Source: Actinomyces oris
GTDB lineage: Bacteria; Actinomycetota; Actinomycetes; Actinomycetales; Actinomycetaceae
Length of the DNA stretch: 64,000 nucleotides
Assembly (NCBI RefSeq): GCF_006546825.1
Contig: NZ_VICC01000001.1
Span: 250,191-314,190 of the forward strand
Direction of reading: 5' to 3'
Under the pieces are notes generated by a model. That model searched no databases, was not told the DNA's origin, and saw nothing but the letters and a program-made list of their open reading frames with translations. A program made the position numbers and the translations under genes. This document shows positions 1 through 8,329 of the stretch, one piece after another. The stretch's first letter is position 1. Each line of letters begins with the position of its first letter.

Positions 1-1293
1 GGAGGAGACCACCGCCAGCACCGCGCTACCCAGCACCGCGTAGAGCACGAGGACCAGAATGGAGGCAATGATCCCCCAGACGAGAGTGGCCCTGGCCCAG
101 TTCTTCTTGCTGGCCGAGCGGCCACTGCCGAAGGCGAGGATGAGGATGTAGACCAACCCGAAAATTGGGAGGCCGGCCAGCAGTATCGTCAGCATCCAGC
201 TGCCCACGGAGTCCGCGGTCTCGACCTCCTCGGACCGCACTGCTGCCAGGGCTCCGCCTCCTGCCGGCCGATCGAAGGGCGAGCCGGCTGCGGTAGGAAC
301 CATGTCGGAGAAGGACGGGGCCTGCCCGGCTGCGGCGTCGGAAGAGGGGGCCGAGCCCCACTGGGGTGCCGAGCTCTGCGACGGGAAGGCTGAGGAGGAC
401 GACGGCGCGGACTGGGCGACCGCCTGAGTCGCAGCGGGGACGAAGGCCTCTGTGGCCTGCTCGGCTTCGGCGCGTGCGGTCGCCGTGGGGAAGACCGAGG
501 ACATGCCGACCTCGCCCTCCTGACGCCCACCGCTGAAGGGGTGCGAGTGCGGGGCGGGCTGCTGGGCGAAGGGCTGCTGGTCCTGCAGGCCCGCCGGCTG
601 GGCCTGCGGCTGCTGCCCCGGCCAGTGCGGGGTCTCCCGACTCGCCTCGGCGCCTGGAGTCGCACCGGCGGCGGGGGCTGAGGATGTGCCCGGAGCCGAG
701 GGGATGCCGGGGGCGGACTGGGCGAAGGGCGACGACGCGGGTGCGGCGCCGTCGGCAGCGGTGGACCCACCCCAGGCGGGCTGCGCCGGCTGGCCGGTCT
801 GGCCCAGTTGGCCGAGCCCGCCCTGCTGGGCGTAGGGGTTGGCCTGGATGTAGGGGTCAGCGGGCGCTGCACCGGGCTGGGCGCCCCCGAATCCGCCGGC
901 GGCGGCCGGGTCGGGTCGGCCGGGCTGACCCGGCTGGCCCGGCTGGCCGAGCCCGCCCTGCTGGGCGTAGGGGTTGGCCTGGATGTAGGGGTCAGCGGGC
1001 GCTGCACCGGGCTGGGCGGCCGCCTGCGCGGCACCTGTGGAGAAGGCGCGCGTCTGTTCCTCAGGGGGCGGCCCGGTGGGCAGGTCGGGCTGCGCCGGGC
1101 GCCACGATCCGGCCTGGGCGCCGGGAGCCGCACCAGGGACGGCACCGGGCGCCTGCCCCGGAACCTGCTGCTCGGCGCGTGCGGCGTCGAGCATGTCCTG
1201 GTTGATGAGGACGGTCCGGGCGTTGAACTCGTCGCCCTGATTGGGGCGGGGCGAGCCGGAGGTCGGCGGCTGGGTTGCGTCGTGGTCAGACAT
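1..1293 (-). CDS. Pro/Gln/Ala-rich protein with C-terminal membrane segments (partial, 3' end outside window)
   Basis: An ATG at 1293 opens a frame that stays open to base 1, giving 431 codons without a stop. The first ~350 residues are low-complexity Pro, Gln, Ala, Gly and Ser and contain a 25-residue block (core ADPYIQANPYAQQGGLGQ) present twice. Two hydrophobic stretches follow, at about residues 356-383 and 395-430, so the protein probably has a long disordered cytoplasmic N-terminus anchored by at least two C-terminal helices. This layout is common among actinobacterial DUF4190/DUF4870-like membrane proteins, but no specific family or function can be assigned. The start is the first in-frame ATG; a weak GAGGGA lies just upstream. 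Confidence 0.7.
   Translation of the reverse strand, partial: MSDHDATQPPTSGSPRPNQGDEFNARTVLINQDMLDAARAEQQVPGQAPGAVPGAAPGAQAGSWRPAQPDLPTGPPPEEQTRAFSTGAAQAAAQPGAAPADPYIQANPYAQQGGLGQPGQPGQPGRPDPAAAGGFGGAQPGAAPADPYIQANPYAQQGGLGQLGQTGQPAQPAWGGSTAADGAAPASSPFAQSAPGIPSAPGTSSAPAAGATPGAEASRETPHWPGQQPQAQPAGLQDQQPFAQQPAPHSHPFSGGRQEGEVGMSSVFPTATARAEAEQATEAFVPAATQAVAQSAPSSSSAFPSQSSAPQWGSAPSSDAAAGQAPSFSDMVPTAAGSPFDRPAGGGALAAVRSEEVETADSVGSWMLTILLAGLPIFGLVYILILAFGSGRSASKKNWARATLVWGIIASILVLVLYAVLGSAVLAVVSS
809..883. repeat. 75-bp direct repeat, copy 1 (coding)
   Basis: Identical over 75 bp to 944-1018 and in the same reading frame of the minus-strand gene, so it encodes a duplicated 25-residue Pro/Gln-rich block. 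The perfect identity suggests a recent duplication or slippage. Confidence 0.9.
944..1018. repeat. 75-bp direct repeat, copy 2 (coding)
   Basis: Second copy of the block at 809-883. The copies start 135 bp apart, a multiple of three, so copy-number change would keep the frame. Confidence 0.9.
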
Positions 1294-1502
1294 GAGGTCC
1301 CTCTCAGTCGAGTACAGCATCACGCTATCCCGGATCCGCACCGGAAGACACACAGGCACCCCGATCGGCCAGAGGCGAACGCCCTGACCGCCGGGCCGAC
1401 TCGAGAGCCCGGCCGGCCGTTGGGAAGTCGCGGGGCCGCCGCAACGAGTGCTCCGGCGATGACGAAGCCCCGGCACGCTGGTTCGTACCGGGGCTCTCGC
1501 TG

Positions 1503-1592
1503 TGGCGGAGATGGGGAGATTCGAACTCCCGAGGGGCTTCCACCCCAACCTCCTTAGCAGGGAGGCGCACTAGGCCACTATGCGACATCTCC
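1503..1592 (-). tRNA. tRNA-Ser (anticodon GCU)
   Basis: The minus strand folds as a class II tRNA. The acceptor stem GGAGATG pairs with CATCTCC, the anticodon loop CTGCTAA carries GCT, there is a long serine-type variable arm, and the T loop is TTCGAAT. The 3' CCA is encoded after discriminator G. It reads AGC/AGU codons. Confidence 0.95.
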
Positions 1593-1843
1593 ATCGCCTT
1601 CCCACGGCTCCGCCGCAGGACGCACGGGCAGCCTACCGGGAGGATGCCGCGTGAGCAAACCGCCGAAGACACGGTGCGGGCGCTTCAAGACGAGGCAACG
1701 AGGCCGCCGGCTGCGTAGGTGTCATGGGGCCCTCGTTCACGACCCGGGGTCTGCGGAGTCAAGCCCCGGAGGCGGGCGCCACCCGGGTCCATCATGTTGA
1801 AGAATGTCTGTGAAAGTACGTCGTGAGGCGAGGAGGAGCGAGG

Positions 1844-2554
1844 ATGGCGGAGAGCGGGCAGACGGATGCGCGGGTCGCGGAGTTCATCACCGATCTGCGT
1901 GAGGCCCTGGCGGAGGCGGGCGACCCTGCCCGCGCCGAGCAGCAGCGGGCGTACCTGAAGTCCGAGATAGCGATGTACGGCGTCGGGGTCCCGGACACGC
2001 GGCGCCTTGCGCAACGGATCGCCGCCGCCCACAGCGATGTGTGGGCTGAGGCCGCCACCTGGGAGGTGGCGCTGCGGCGCCTGTGGGATGGGGCGGCTCG
2101 CCGCGAGGAGCGCTATGCGGCGCTGGCCGTCATCCGCGCCAAGCTCTCCGCCTCGCATGCTGCGCGCATGGAGTCCCTGACGCTCTACGAGCATTTTCTG
2201 CGCACGGGGCAGTGGTGGGATCTGGTCGATGAGACCTCCCACGCCGTCGGGCTGGTAGTGCGCGGGCATCCGGCTGCGGTGGCCCGCATGCGCGTGTGGG
2301 CCACCGACCCGGACATGTGGGTGCGGCGCAGCGCCATCCTCTGCCAGCTCCAGCACAAGGCCGACACGGACCTCGACCTGCTCACCAACGTCATCGAGGC
2401 CAACCAGGAGGACCCGGAATTCTTCATCCGCAAGGCCATCGGCTGGGCGCTGCGCGACTACGCGCGCACGGACGGTGACTGGGTGCGCGCCTTCGTCCAG
2501 GCACATCCGGGCCTGTCCCCACTCAGCCGACGCGAGGCCCTCAAGCGCCTGTGA
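1844..2554 (+). CDS. AlkD-like DNA alkylation repair protein
   Basis: A 236-residue all-helical protein resembling the AlkD family of HEAT-repeat DNA glycosylases, which excise alkylated (N3/N7) purines from DNA. Family-like features are the early YLKSEIAMYGV segment, the WWDLVD motif followed by H and G residues, and the DPDMWVRRSAI repeat rich in Trp, Arg and Asp. A GTG at 1823 would add seven residues. The ATG at 1844 is preferred because AGGAGGAG (1831-1838) lies five bases before it. It is monocistronic, between tRNA-Ser and a convergent regulator gene. The family assignment is by recognition; activity is inferred. Confidence 0.85.
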   Translation: MAESGQTDARVAEFITDLREALAEAGDPARAEQQRAYLKSEIAMYGVGVPDTRRLAQRIAAAHSDVWAEAATWEVALRRLWDGAARREERYAALAVIRAKLSASHAARMESLTLYEHFLRTGQWWDLVDETSHAVGLVVRGHPAAVARMRVWATDPDMWVRRSAILCQLQHKADTDLDLLTNVIEANQEDPEFFIRKAIGWALRDYARTDGDWVRAFVQAHPGLSPLSRREALKRL

Positions 2555-2655
2555 GGCCGGGGCGACCTCCGGCGGGGCATGCGGCGGGCCGCGCAGTGCT
2601 CTGCCGCTCCTCGCCGTCCGGGCACGTGCGAGCGCGCTGCCTCAACCGCACGCCA

Positions 2656-3639
2656 TCAGGTCCCATCGGCACGGTACCGCTCACGCATAAGGTCCACGTA
2701 GTCGAGGAGGTCCTGTCGCAGGCGCTTGGGGGTGATGACGCAGGCATCCGGACCGAGCCGAAGCAGAATCGTCATGGCATGCAGGTGGTCCATGAATTCC
2801 AGCTGGAGACAGGTCCATCCGTCATCTCCGGGAGGTTCACCCTCGGCATCGGTCGTCGTTGCGCGCAACGTCCACTCCTGCACATCGCTCCAACGCTCGT
2901 CCCGCACCCAGACAGTGGCTGTGATCGCCTCGAACCTATCGAGAAACTCCTCACGCTGCTTCTGCCATGCCGCAGTCATGTCGAAGCCGGAGTCGTCAGA
3001 ACACTCCTCAGAGAGCACATCGGCCTCTTCGATCCGAGAGAGCCTGGTGAAGCGAACCTCGGCGCCGTGTGAAGCGCACAGGTACCAGCTGCGACCGGCG
3101 GCAACTATTCCATGAGGATCGACGACGTCCTGCGTCGTCGTCCGCGACTTATAACGGAAGACCATCCGCAGCCGATGACGCGTCAAGACCGCTTCCTGAA
3201 CGGCGTGGAAGACGGCGTCGGCTCGCTCGCTCTCGGGCAGGGGAAGCCATCCTTGAGGATCGACCACGACGCGCGAGGCAATGCCCATGGACCGGCTTCG
3301 ATGGCTGTCGGGGACGGCGGCGAGCAGTTTGCGAGACGCGGAGGCGAGGGCATCGCCAAGGCCCAGTGGCGCAGCACCCCAGCTGGTGAGACCGGCGAAG
3401 AGAGCCCGGCTCTCCTCACGGTTCAGTCCCGTCACATCAATGCGAAAGTCGGGGTCGATTCTTACTCCCCCATGAGGTCCCCGCTCGCACCATACCGGCA
3501 CTCCAGCAGTCGACAGCGCCTCAACGTCCCGCAACACAGTACGCCGTGAGACCTCCAGCCGCTGTGCCAGGTCTGAGGCGGACAGACGACCATGGGTGCG
3601 CAGCAGCCAGATCATGGACAGTAAGCGGTCAGCACGCAC
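2656..3639 (-). CDS. WYL-domain transcriptional regulator (DeoR/YafY type)
   Basis: About 327 residues. An N-terminal winged helix-turn-helix (RADRLLSMIWLL, then SASDLAQRLEVSRRTVLRDV) is followed by a central/C-terminal WYL ligand-sensing domain (FRYKSRTTTQDVVDPHGIV, then SWYLCAS). The GTG at 3639 is chosen because family members usually begin near MRADRLL and a GAGG lies about eight bases upstream; a longer GTG start at 3666 would overlap a palindrome. The gene is divergent from the VOC gene at 3744, and the 15-bp palindrome at 3661-3675 lies between them, so it probably represses that gene and itself. WYL proteins often sense nucleotide or DNA-damage signals; the ligand here is unknown. Confidence 0.85.
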   Translation of the reverse strand: MRADRLLSMIWLLRTHGRLSASDLAQRLEVSRRTVLRDVEALSTAGVPVWCERGPHGGVRIDPDFRIDVTGLNREESRALFAGLTSWGAAPLGLGDALASASRKLLAAVPDSHRSRSMGIASRVVVDPQGWLPLPESERADAVFHAVQEAVLTRHRLRMVFRYKSRTTTQDVVDPHGIVAAGRSWYLCASHGAEVRFTRLSRIEEADVLSEECSDDSGFDMTAAWQKQREEFLDRFEAITATVWVRDERWSDVQEWTLRATTTDAEGEPPGDDGWTCLQLEFMDHLHAMTILLRLGPDACVITPKRLRQDLLDYVDLMRERYRADGT

Positions 3640-3660
3640 CGACTCATCCTCGCACGTACA

Positions 3661-3675
3661 TGACACAAGGTGTCA
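3661..3675. promoter_or_regulatory. Candidate operator between WYL regulator and VOC gene
   Basis: Perfect inverted repeat TGACAC-AAG-GTGTCA, 21 bp upstream of the regulator start and 68 bp upstream of the VOC start. The position in a 104-bp divergent spacer suits a shared operator. Binding is inferred. Confidence 0.5.
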
Positions 3676-3743
3676 CCAATGCTCTCTAACCTCGATGCCG
3701 TCCGCCCACCTTGTATACCCATGAGAGTCTCAGGAGCATCACC

Positions 3744-4130
3744 ATGACGGCCTTCGTTCCCAACAGCGTCATCCTCTACGTCTCCGACGTCGAGGCGAGT
3801 ACCACCTTCTACAGCCGGATTCTCGGTCATGAACCGATCAAGACCTATCCAGGATTCAGCGTCTTCGCATTGTCCGACGACGTCACTCTCGGCCTGCAGG
3901 CAGCCGACGAGATTGAACCCACTGCCGAGCCATACGTAGGCGGGACCGAACTGAGTCTCAGCAACGTCGAGCGTGCCGACGTCGATCGTCTTCACGTGCA
4001 ATGGAAGAAGCTGGGCATTCCGATGGTTCTGGAGCCGACCGTCCTCGAATTCGGCTACACCTTTGTGGCAACAGACCCCGATGGGCACCGCCTGCGTGTG
4101 TGCGCCACTGATACCTCGAGCTTCGTCTGA
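3744..4130 (+). CDS. VOC-superfamily (glyoxalase-like) protein
   Basis: A 128-residue protein with the vicinal oxygen chelate fold. The first repeat begins NSVILYVSDVEASTTFYSRI and the second ends FVATDPDGHRLRVC, a typical glyoxalase/bleomycin-resistance C-terminal motif. The ATG at 3744 has AGGAG at 3732-3736. The substrate is unknown; relatives are lactoylglutathione lyases, dioxygenases and antibiotic-binding proteins. The divergent WYL regulator suggests an inducible stress or detoxification role. GC content looks lower than in flanking core genes, consistent with acquisition together with the nearby MFS exporter. Confidence 0.85.
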   Translation: MTAFVPNSVILYVSDVEASTTFYSRILGHEPIKTYPGFSVFALSDDVTLGLQAADEIEPTAEPYVGGTELSLSNVERADVDRLHVQWKKLGIPMVLEPTVLEFGYTFVATDPDGHRLRVCATDTSSFV

Positions 4131-4575
4131 CTCAAGACCCTCGGCACCCTGCCCGTCACCAGGTGCAGGCCTCGATGCGTCTCGGCAGTACCCCAGCACC
4201 CAGTTCACGATGACGTAGGTCGGCAAGAAAATGGGCAGGCGGACGTCTGCCTTCGCCTAACCGATCATCATCTAACCGCGGAACATGACCTCAAGGTAGT
4301 CACGCTGGGCCTGATCGGGGACGTGCTTCGCCGACGAGGACTGCGCTTTCCTCCAGATGACTGGGGCACGACCTCAGTCATCTGGAGGAAAGGTACGTTC
4401 CGGGCGCCGAACGCAGTCCCCGATTCAGTCAGCCGGCCCCCTCCGCTCCCGCCAAAGCCGACCAGGACCAGCACAGTCCCATGAAGCCATGGGGCCGACG
4501 ACGCCGCAGACCCCGCACCTCCTCCACGGGCGCAATCGGCCAGGTCCCGGCCGGCTACTCCACGAGCCTCGGGGG
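4131..4575. other. Intergenic region with palindromic elements, no gene
   Basis: 445 bases between the VOC gene and the convergent MFS gene. No credible coding region is seen. It holds an 18-bp-arm hairpin (4346-4392) and the left arm of a second inverted repeat (4558-4576). Confidence 0.6.
4346..4392. repeat. Dispersed palindromic element, copy A
   Basis: Perfect 18-bp arms (CTTTCCTCCAGATGACTG and its complement) around an 11-base loop. The flanks GAGGACTGCG and CGCAGTCC, and the sequence following the right arm, resemble the element at 16752-16816, so the two are diverged copies of one repeat. It could also terminate transcription from the VOC gene. Confidence 0.75.
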
Positions 4576-4625
4576 CTACTGGCCAGGAGTTGTGCATAAT
4601 GCAAGAACCCCCGTACCTCGTGGAG
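4558..4625. repeat. Imperfect inverted repeat overlapping the MFS gene 3' end
   Basis: Arms 4558-4576 and 4607-4625 are 19 bases each, complementary with three mismatches (CTCCACGAG core). The spacer contains the small palindrome TGCATAATGCA. The MFS stop codon lies in the left arm. Confidence 0.6.
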
Positions 4626-6168
4626 TGCACCCACCCCTCGTCCAGTAGGTCCCGACCCTCGTGCATTGCGCCCTGGTGAGGTTGGGACCCCCGTGAGCGG
4701 CCTCGCCCGAACACAAGTAAGCCCTCGGCAGCACTCTGACGTGAAACCGCCTCAGTCCATTGCCGACACCAGCGACCTCGGAACGAGCGAATACACAAAG
4801 AGACCGATAAAAAAACAGCAGCAATGGAACACTCAGCACCCACGCAACGGTCGACCTTGATAGCCCCAGCGGGTCGAACTCGGTAGGCGCGGCAGCGAGC
4901 ACCTGTATCAAGAGCCCGACAACAGCTCCCCCTAGCACGGGACCGGCTTGGCGAAGGACGTTGAGAAGGGAGGACGCAGCACCGAACTCGTCACTCCTCA
5001 GTGCGGCCATACCTACTGTCGTCAGTGGCGCCATCAAGAAGCCATTTCCGATGCCGAAAACGATAGTCGCACCCAGGAACCACATCCAAGAAACCCCAGT
5101 AGCGGCAATCAGTATGCTCAGGGCGGTTCCCATCGCGGACGCCCCGAAGCCGATCTGTAGGACGAGGCGGGCCTTCCCTTCATCAACCCAGCGGCCCGCA
5201 ATAGGTGCTGTGACCACGGACGCAATCGACGCTGGCGCAAGAGCAACCCCCGCCCAGAACGCCGTTTGCCCCATCACGGACTGAATGTAGTTCGATACGA
5301 GAAATGTCAAGGCGAATACACCAAGGGCCACAATTAGACCGAATACGGCAGCAGTGAGGAACCGCGGATTCTTGCGAAGAGACTGCGGAAAAACTGCGTA
5401 CGCCGGATCCGCGCGGCGTTCATACCGGAAGAAAGCAAACAGGCAGAGCACAGCGAACGGCAGGCAAGCAATGGTCAGCGGGTCCCAGCCCGCATGGGGG
5501 CCTTGCAGGCTTCCATAGAGAAGTGCCACAAGGCCGATGCCCGCAAGAAAGGTTCCCACGAAATCAACCCTCACGGACCGGACCACCTCGATCGGAAGAC
5601 TTCTCATGCCCAGAATCACGACAAGAACAGCAATCGGAAGGTTGACGAGGAAGACCCAGCGCCAGCTGAGCCCATCAATCAATACTCCGCCAGCAAGGGG
5701 GCCGACGACGGACGCAGTTCCTGCAATTGACCCCCAGATGCCGACTGCGCGCCCACGGATATTTTCAGGGAAGGTGACGCCGATGAGCGTGAGAGTCTGC
5801 GGTACCAGCATGCCGGCACCGAGCCCCTGAAGGAACCGGCTGGCGATCAAGACGAACGGAGAGGTCGCGGCACCGCAGGCGAGGCTGGCAACTGCCAAGA
5901 CGATCGTTCCCAGGAGGAAGAGGCGTCGGTGCCCGAATCGGTCACCTAAACGACCTGACGGGATGATCGCCAGTGCGAGGACGAGACCGTAGCTGTTGAC
6001 CGCCCAGAAAACCTGTGCTGTGGACGCGCCCAGGTCCCGTGTCAGCGAGGGAACTGCGAGGTTAATAATTGTCAGATCGAGGAGAGCGATGAAGTACCCA
6101 CCAGCCAACGCGCACAACCCGATCCACTGCCGAGCGCTGACTGTTATGTCTAGAGAATCTTCCGTCAT
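4576..6168 (-). CDS. MFS transporter, DHA2 (EmrB/QacA-like) drug exporter
   Basis: A 14-helix major facilitator of about 530 residues, likely a proton-driven drug exporter. It starts with ARQWIGLCALAGGYFIALLD, followed by the DHA2-typical PSLTRDLGAS and the motif-A segment GRLGDRFGHRRLF. Motif C appears as GIWGSIAGTASVVGPLAGG. The start at 6168 is favoured by a G-rich ribosome site (GGGGGGAC); an ATG at 6222 is possible. The last ~55 residues are Cys/Gly/Arg-rich, lack family character and are encoded by the inverted repeat at the 3' end, suggesting loss of the original stop. GC looks lower than in core genes. The substrate is unknown. Confidence 0.85.
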   Translation of the reverse strand: MTEDSLDITVSARQWIGLCALAGGYFIALLDLTIINLAVPSLTRDLGASTAQVFWAVNSYGLVLALAIIPSGRLGDRFGHRRLFLLGTIVLAVASLACGAATSPFVLIASRFLQGLGAGMLVPQTLTLIGVTFPENIRGRAVGIWGSIAGTASVVGPLAGGVLIDGLSWRWVFLVNLPIAVLVVILGMRSLPIEVVRSVRVDFVGTFLAGIGLVALLYGSLQGPHAGWDPLTIACLPFAVLCLFAFFRYERRADPAYAVFPQSLRKNPRFLTAAVFGLIVALGVFALTFLVSNYIQSVMGQTAFWAGVALAPASIASVVTAPIAGRWVDEGKARLVLQIGFGASAMGTALSILIAATGVSWMWFLGATIVFGIGNGFLMAPLTTVGMAALRSDEFGAASSLLNVLRQAGPVLGGAVVGLLIQVLAAAPTEFDPLGLSRSTVAWVLSVPLLLFFYRSLCVFARSEVAGVGNGLRRFHVRVLPRAYLCSGEAAHGGPNLTRAQCTRVGTYWTRGGCTPRGTGVLALCTTPGQ

Positions 6169-6456
6169 GTCCCCCCCGTTCGTCAGTTCGGTATCGCGGA
6201 AGGTGTCTCTCTTGGTCATCACAGTGTCGTCACCACATTAAGGTCGAGGCCTCTCCCCAGCTCTCCCACTATTGACGTAGATGCCATTGCTGAGATGGCT
6301 GACCGCTGCGTCAGACCGATGCGGGACTGGCTCTCGAGCTGGAGAATCATCAGGTTGCACTCGATGGCCGCCGAGCTCACCGGCAACGAAAACGCCGCCA
6401 CACTCACCCAACTCATAACACCTCGGTGAGTTTTAGTTGGTACTGCGGTACTTGAG

Positions 6457-6542
6457 CGGAGAGGGAGGGATTCGAACCCCCGGTGCGCCAGGCGCACAGC
6501 GGTTTTCAAGACCGCCACATTCGGCCGCTCTGTCACCTCTCC
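6457..6542 (-). tRNA. tRNA-Ser (anticodon UGA)
   Basis: Class II tRNA fold on the minus strand. The acceptor is GGAGAGG/CCTCTCC, the anticodon loop CTTGAAA reads TGA, and there is a long variable arm (TGCGCCTGGCGCA) and a TTCGAAT T loop. No CCA is encoded. It reads UCN codons, chiefly UCA. Confidence 0.95.
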
Positions 6543-6705
6543 AGGCCGCACCCACCGGGCGCGACAAGCATAGACCCTACCATCCCGGCGGGCCCGCGGT
6601 CACTGCGAGCCCACCGGCCCGAGCCCACCGGTCGCCGACGGCGCGGTCGTACCCCTCACCCGCCTAACCAACCTCCCCGATCAGTACACCTAACTCGCGC
6701 CGGAT

Positions 6706-6780
6706 CCGCGCGTTCGTACCGTAGGTGCCGGGATCGTACCCATACCCCTCGACAGCGCGACCTACCCTACGAACGCGCGG
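6706..6780. repeat. Intergenic inverted repeat (21-bp arms)
   Basis: Arms 6706-6726 and 6760-6780 begin and end CCGCGCGTTCGTA/TACGAACGCGCGG with two mismatches. The right arm shares the 16 bases at 6757-6772 with 63439-63454 after the MATE gene, so this looks like a dispersed element. It may also terminate transcripts of the epimerase gene. Confidence 0.65.
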
Positions 6781-6834
6781 CCCGGCCGCACCGCTGACCC
6801 GCGGCCCAGCCCGGCCCCACCTCAGCACCGGCCC

Positions 6835-8184
6835 CTAGGCCCGCCCGAAGAACCCGCGCCGGTGCGGCTTGCTGGCGCGCGCCGGGAGCAGGGAGTTCGG
6901 CTCGTCGAGCCGCCCCTCGGCCAGGGCCTGCCCGATCGCCGGCCACACCGGCAGGCGCGCCATGAGGGTGGCCTGCAGGGCGTGGTAGATGTCCGGGTGC
7001 CCGGCCCAGGTGCGGGTCGAGGGCCGGTTGTCGCGGTCGAGCTCATGGGTCCACACGCCGGGCGCCTCGATGAGGAACTCCTCGGCGTAGTCGATCCAGG
7101 CCCGATAGCAGTGCTCGTAGTGCTCGACGTCGATCTCCCCGCGACCGTCGTCGAGCAGGGCCTGGCGGATGGCGGCCGACGCTGAGATGCCCTCGCAGAC
7201 CACCCAGTGCATGCGCTCGTGCACCACGGGCTTGCCGTCGAAGTCCGTGGTGTAGACGAAGCCGGGGGCGCCGTCCACGCGCCAGCCGTCGGTGCGGGCC
7301 TGATCGAAGATGTGCTCGGCGGCCTCCAGCATCCACTCCGGCGCGCTCATGGAGCGGTTGATGAGCGCCCCGCGCAGCTGCACCGTCAGGCGCGCCCACT
7401 CCAGCCCGTGGCCCGGCGTGACACCGTAGGGCCGGAAGGGGTGGGCGGGCTCGTCGCGGTTGTAGTCCAGGCGCGGTTCCCAGGAGGCGGAGTAGTGCTC
7501 GGGCAGGCGCCAGCCGTGCTCGCGGGCCTGGACGTTGACGGCGAAGTCGGTGATCTTCAGGGCCCGCTCCAGCCAGCGCACCTCACCGGTGACGTCGGCG
7601 GTGGCCAGGTAGGCCTCCACCGTGTGCATGGCGGCGTTGATGCCCCGGTAGTCCTCGGGGTCGGTGAAGTCGGCGGCGTAGGACTCCACCGGCATCTGCT
7701 GGCCCTCGTCCCACCAGTAGCGGTCCTGGATCTCGATGGCGTCGCGCAGCAGCTCATGGGCGCCAGGCCGGTCGGCGGCTGTCGCGGTGGCCGCGGCCAG
7801 GAGCACGAAGGCGTGCTGGTAGCACTCCTTACGGGCGTCGCCATCCACCGGGACGCCCTGTCCCTCGGCGTCGGGCTCGGGGCCGATCGCCGAGTACCAG
7901 CCGCCGTTGACCGAGTCGCGCAGGGGTCCGTTGAGGGCGCGCACGCCGTGGTCGGCGTAGCGGCGGCAGCCGGGAATCCCCATGAGTGCTCCCAGGGAGA
8001 AGGCGAAGGTCATGCGACCGGTGACCCACAGCTCAACGGGATGGGCGGGGTCCACCTCGCCGTCCCGACCGATCCACCCGAATCCAGTGGGCACCTGCGC
8101 GGCGCGCGCATAGTGCAGCAGCGCGTGCGTCTCGTAGGCCAGCCAACGCTTGTGCTCGGGGGCGCCGAACCATCCCAGTCCCAT
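6835..8184 (-). CDS. AGE-family epimerase/isomerase
   Basis: A 449-residue protein of the N-acylglucosamine 2-epimerase family, an (alpha/alpha)6-barrel acting on the C2 position of sugars or sulfosugars. Family-like features are LWVTGRMTFAFSLGAL near the N-terminus, KECYQHAFVLLAAA, GINAAMHTVEAYL with conserved His, and PGHGLEWARLTVQL. The ATG at 8184 has AGGAGG just upstream, better than in-frame starts further out. It follows the solute-binding protein gene on the same strand after 145 bp, so it may process an imported sugar. Which epimerase (GlcNAc, mannose, cellobiose or sulfoquinovose type) cannot be told from sequence alone. Confidence 0.85.
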   Translation of the reverse strand: MGLGWFGAPEHKRWLAYETHALLHYARAAQVPTGFGWIGRDGEVDPAHPVELWVTGRMTFAFSLGALMGIPGCRRYADHGVRALNGPLRDSVNGGWYSAIGPEPDAEGQGVPVDGDARKECYQHAFVLLAAATATAADRPGAHELLRDAIEIQDRYWWDEGQQMPVESYAADFTDPEDYRGINAAMHTVEAYLATADVTGEVRWLERALKITDFAVNVQAREHGWRLPEHYSASWEPRLDYNRDEPAHPFRPYGVTPGHGLEWARLTVQLRGALINRSMSAPEWMLEAAEHIFDQARTDGWRVDGAPGFVYTTDFDGKPVVHERMHWVVCEGISASAAIRQALLDDGRGEIDVEHYEHCYRAWIDYAEEFLIEAPGVWTHELDRDNRPSTRTWAGHPDIYHALQATLMARLPVWPAIGQALAEGRLDEPNSLLPARASKPHRRGFFGRA

Positions 8185-8329
8185 GAGTCCTCCTTGAATC
8201 GCTGGGGATCCAAGGCTATCGACCCGCCTGACGCGGATCAATGCTCCGTAGCGCTCGTGAGCGGCTCACTCCCACCCGACGGCGCCCCGCCCGAGACCGG
8301 CTGCACGGCCCGGCACCCCGCCCGGGGGG

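Noticed and set aside
809-1018. CRISPR-like spaced repeats
   Set aside because: Only two copies, both coding and in frame; no cas genes in the window.
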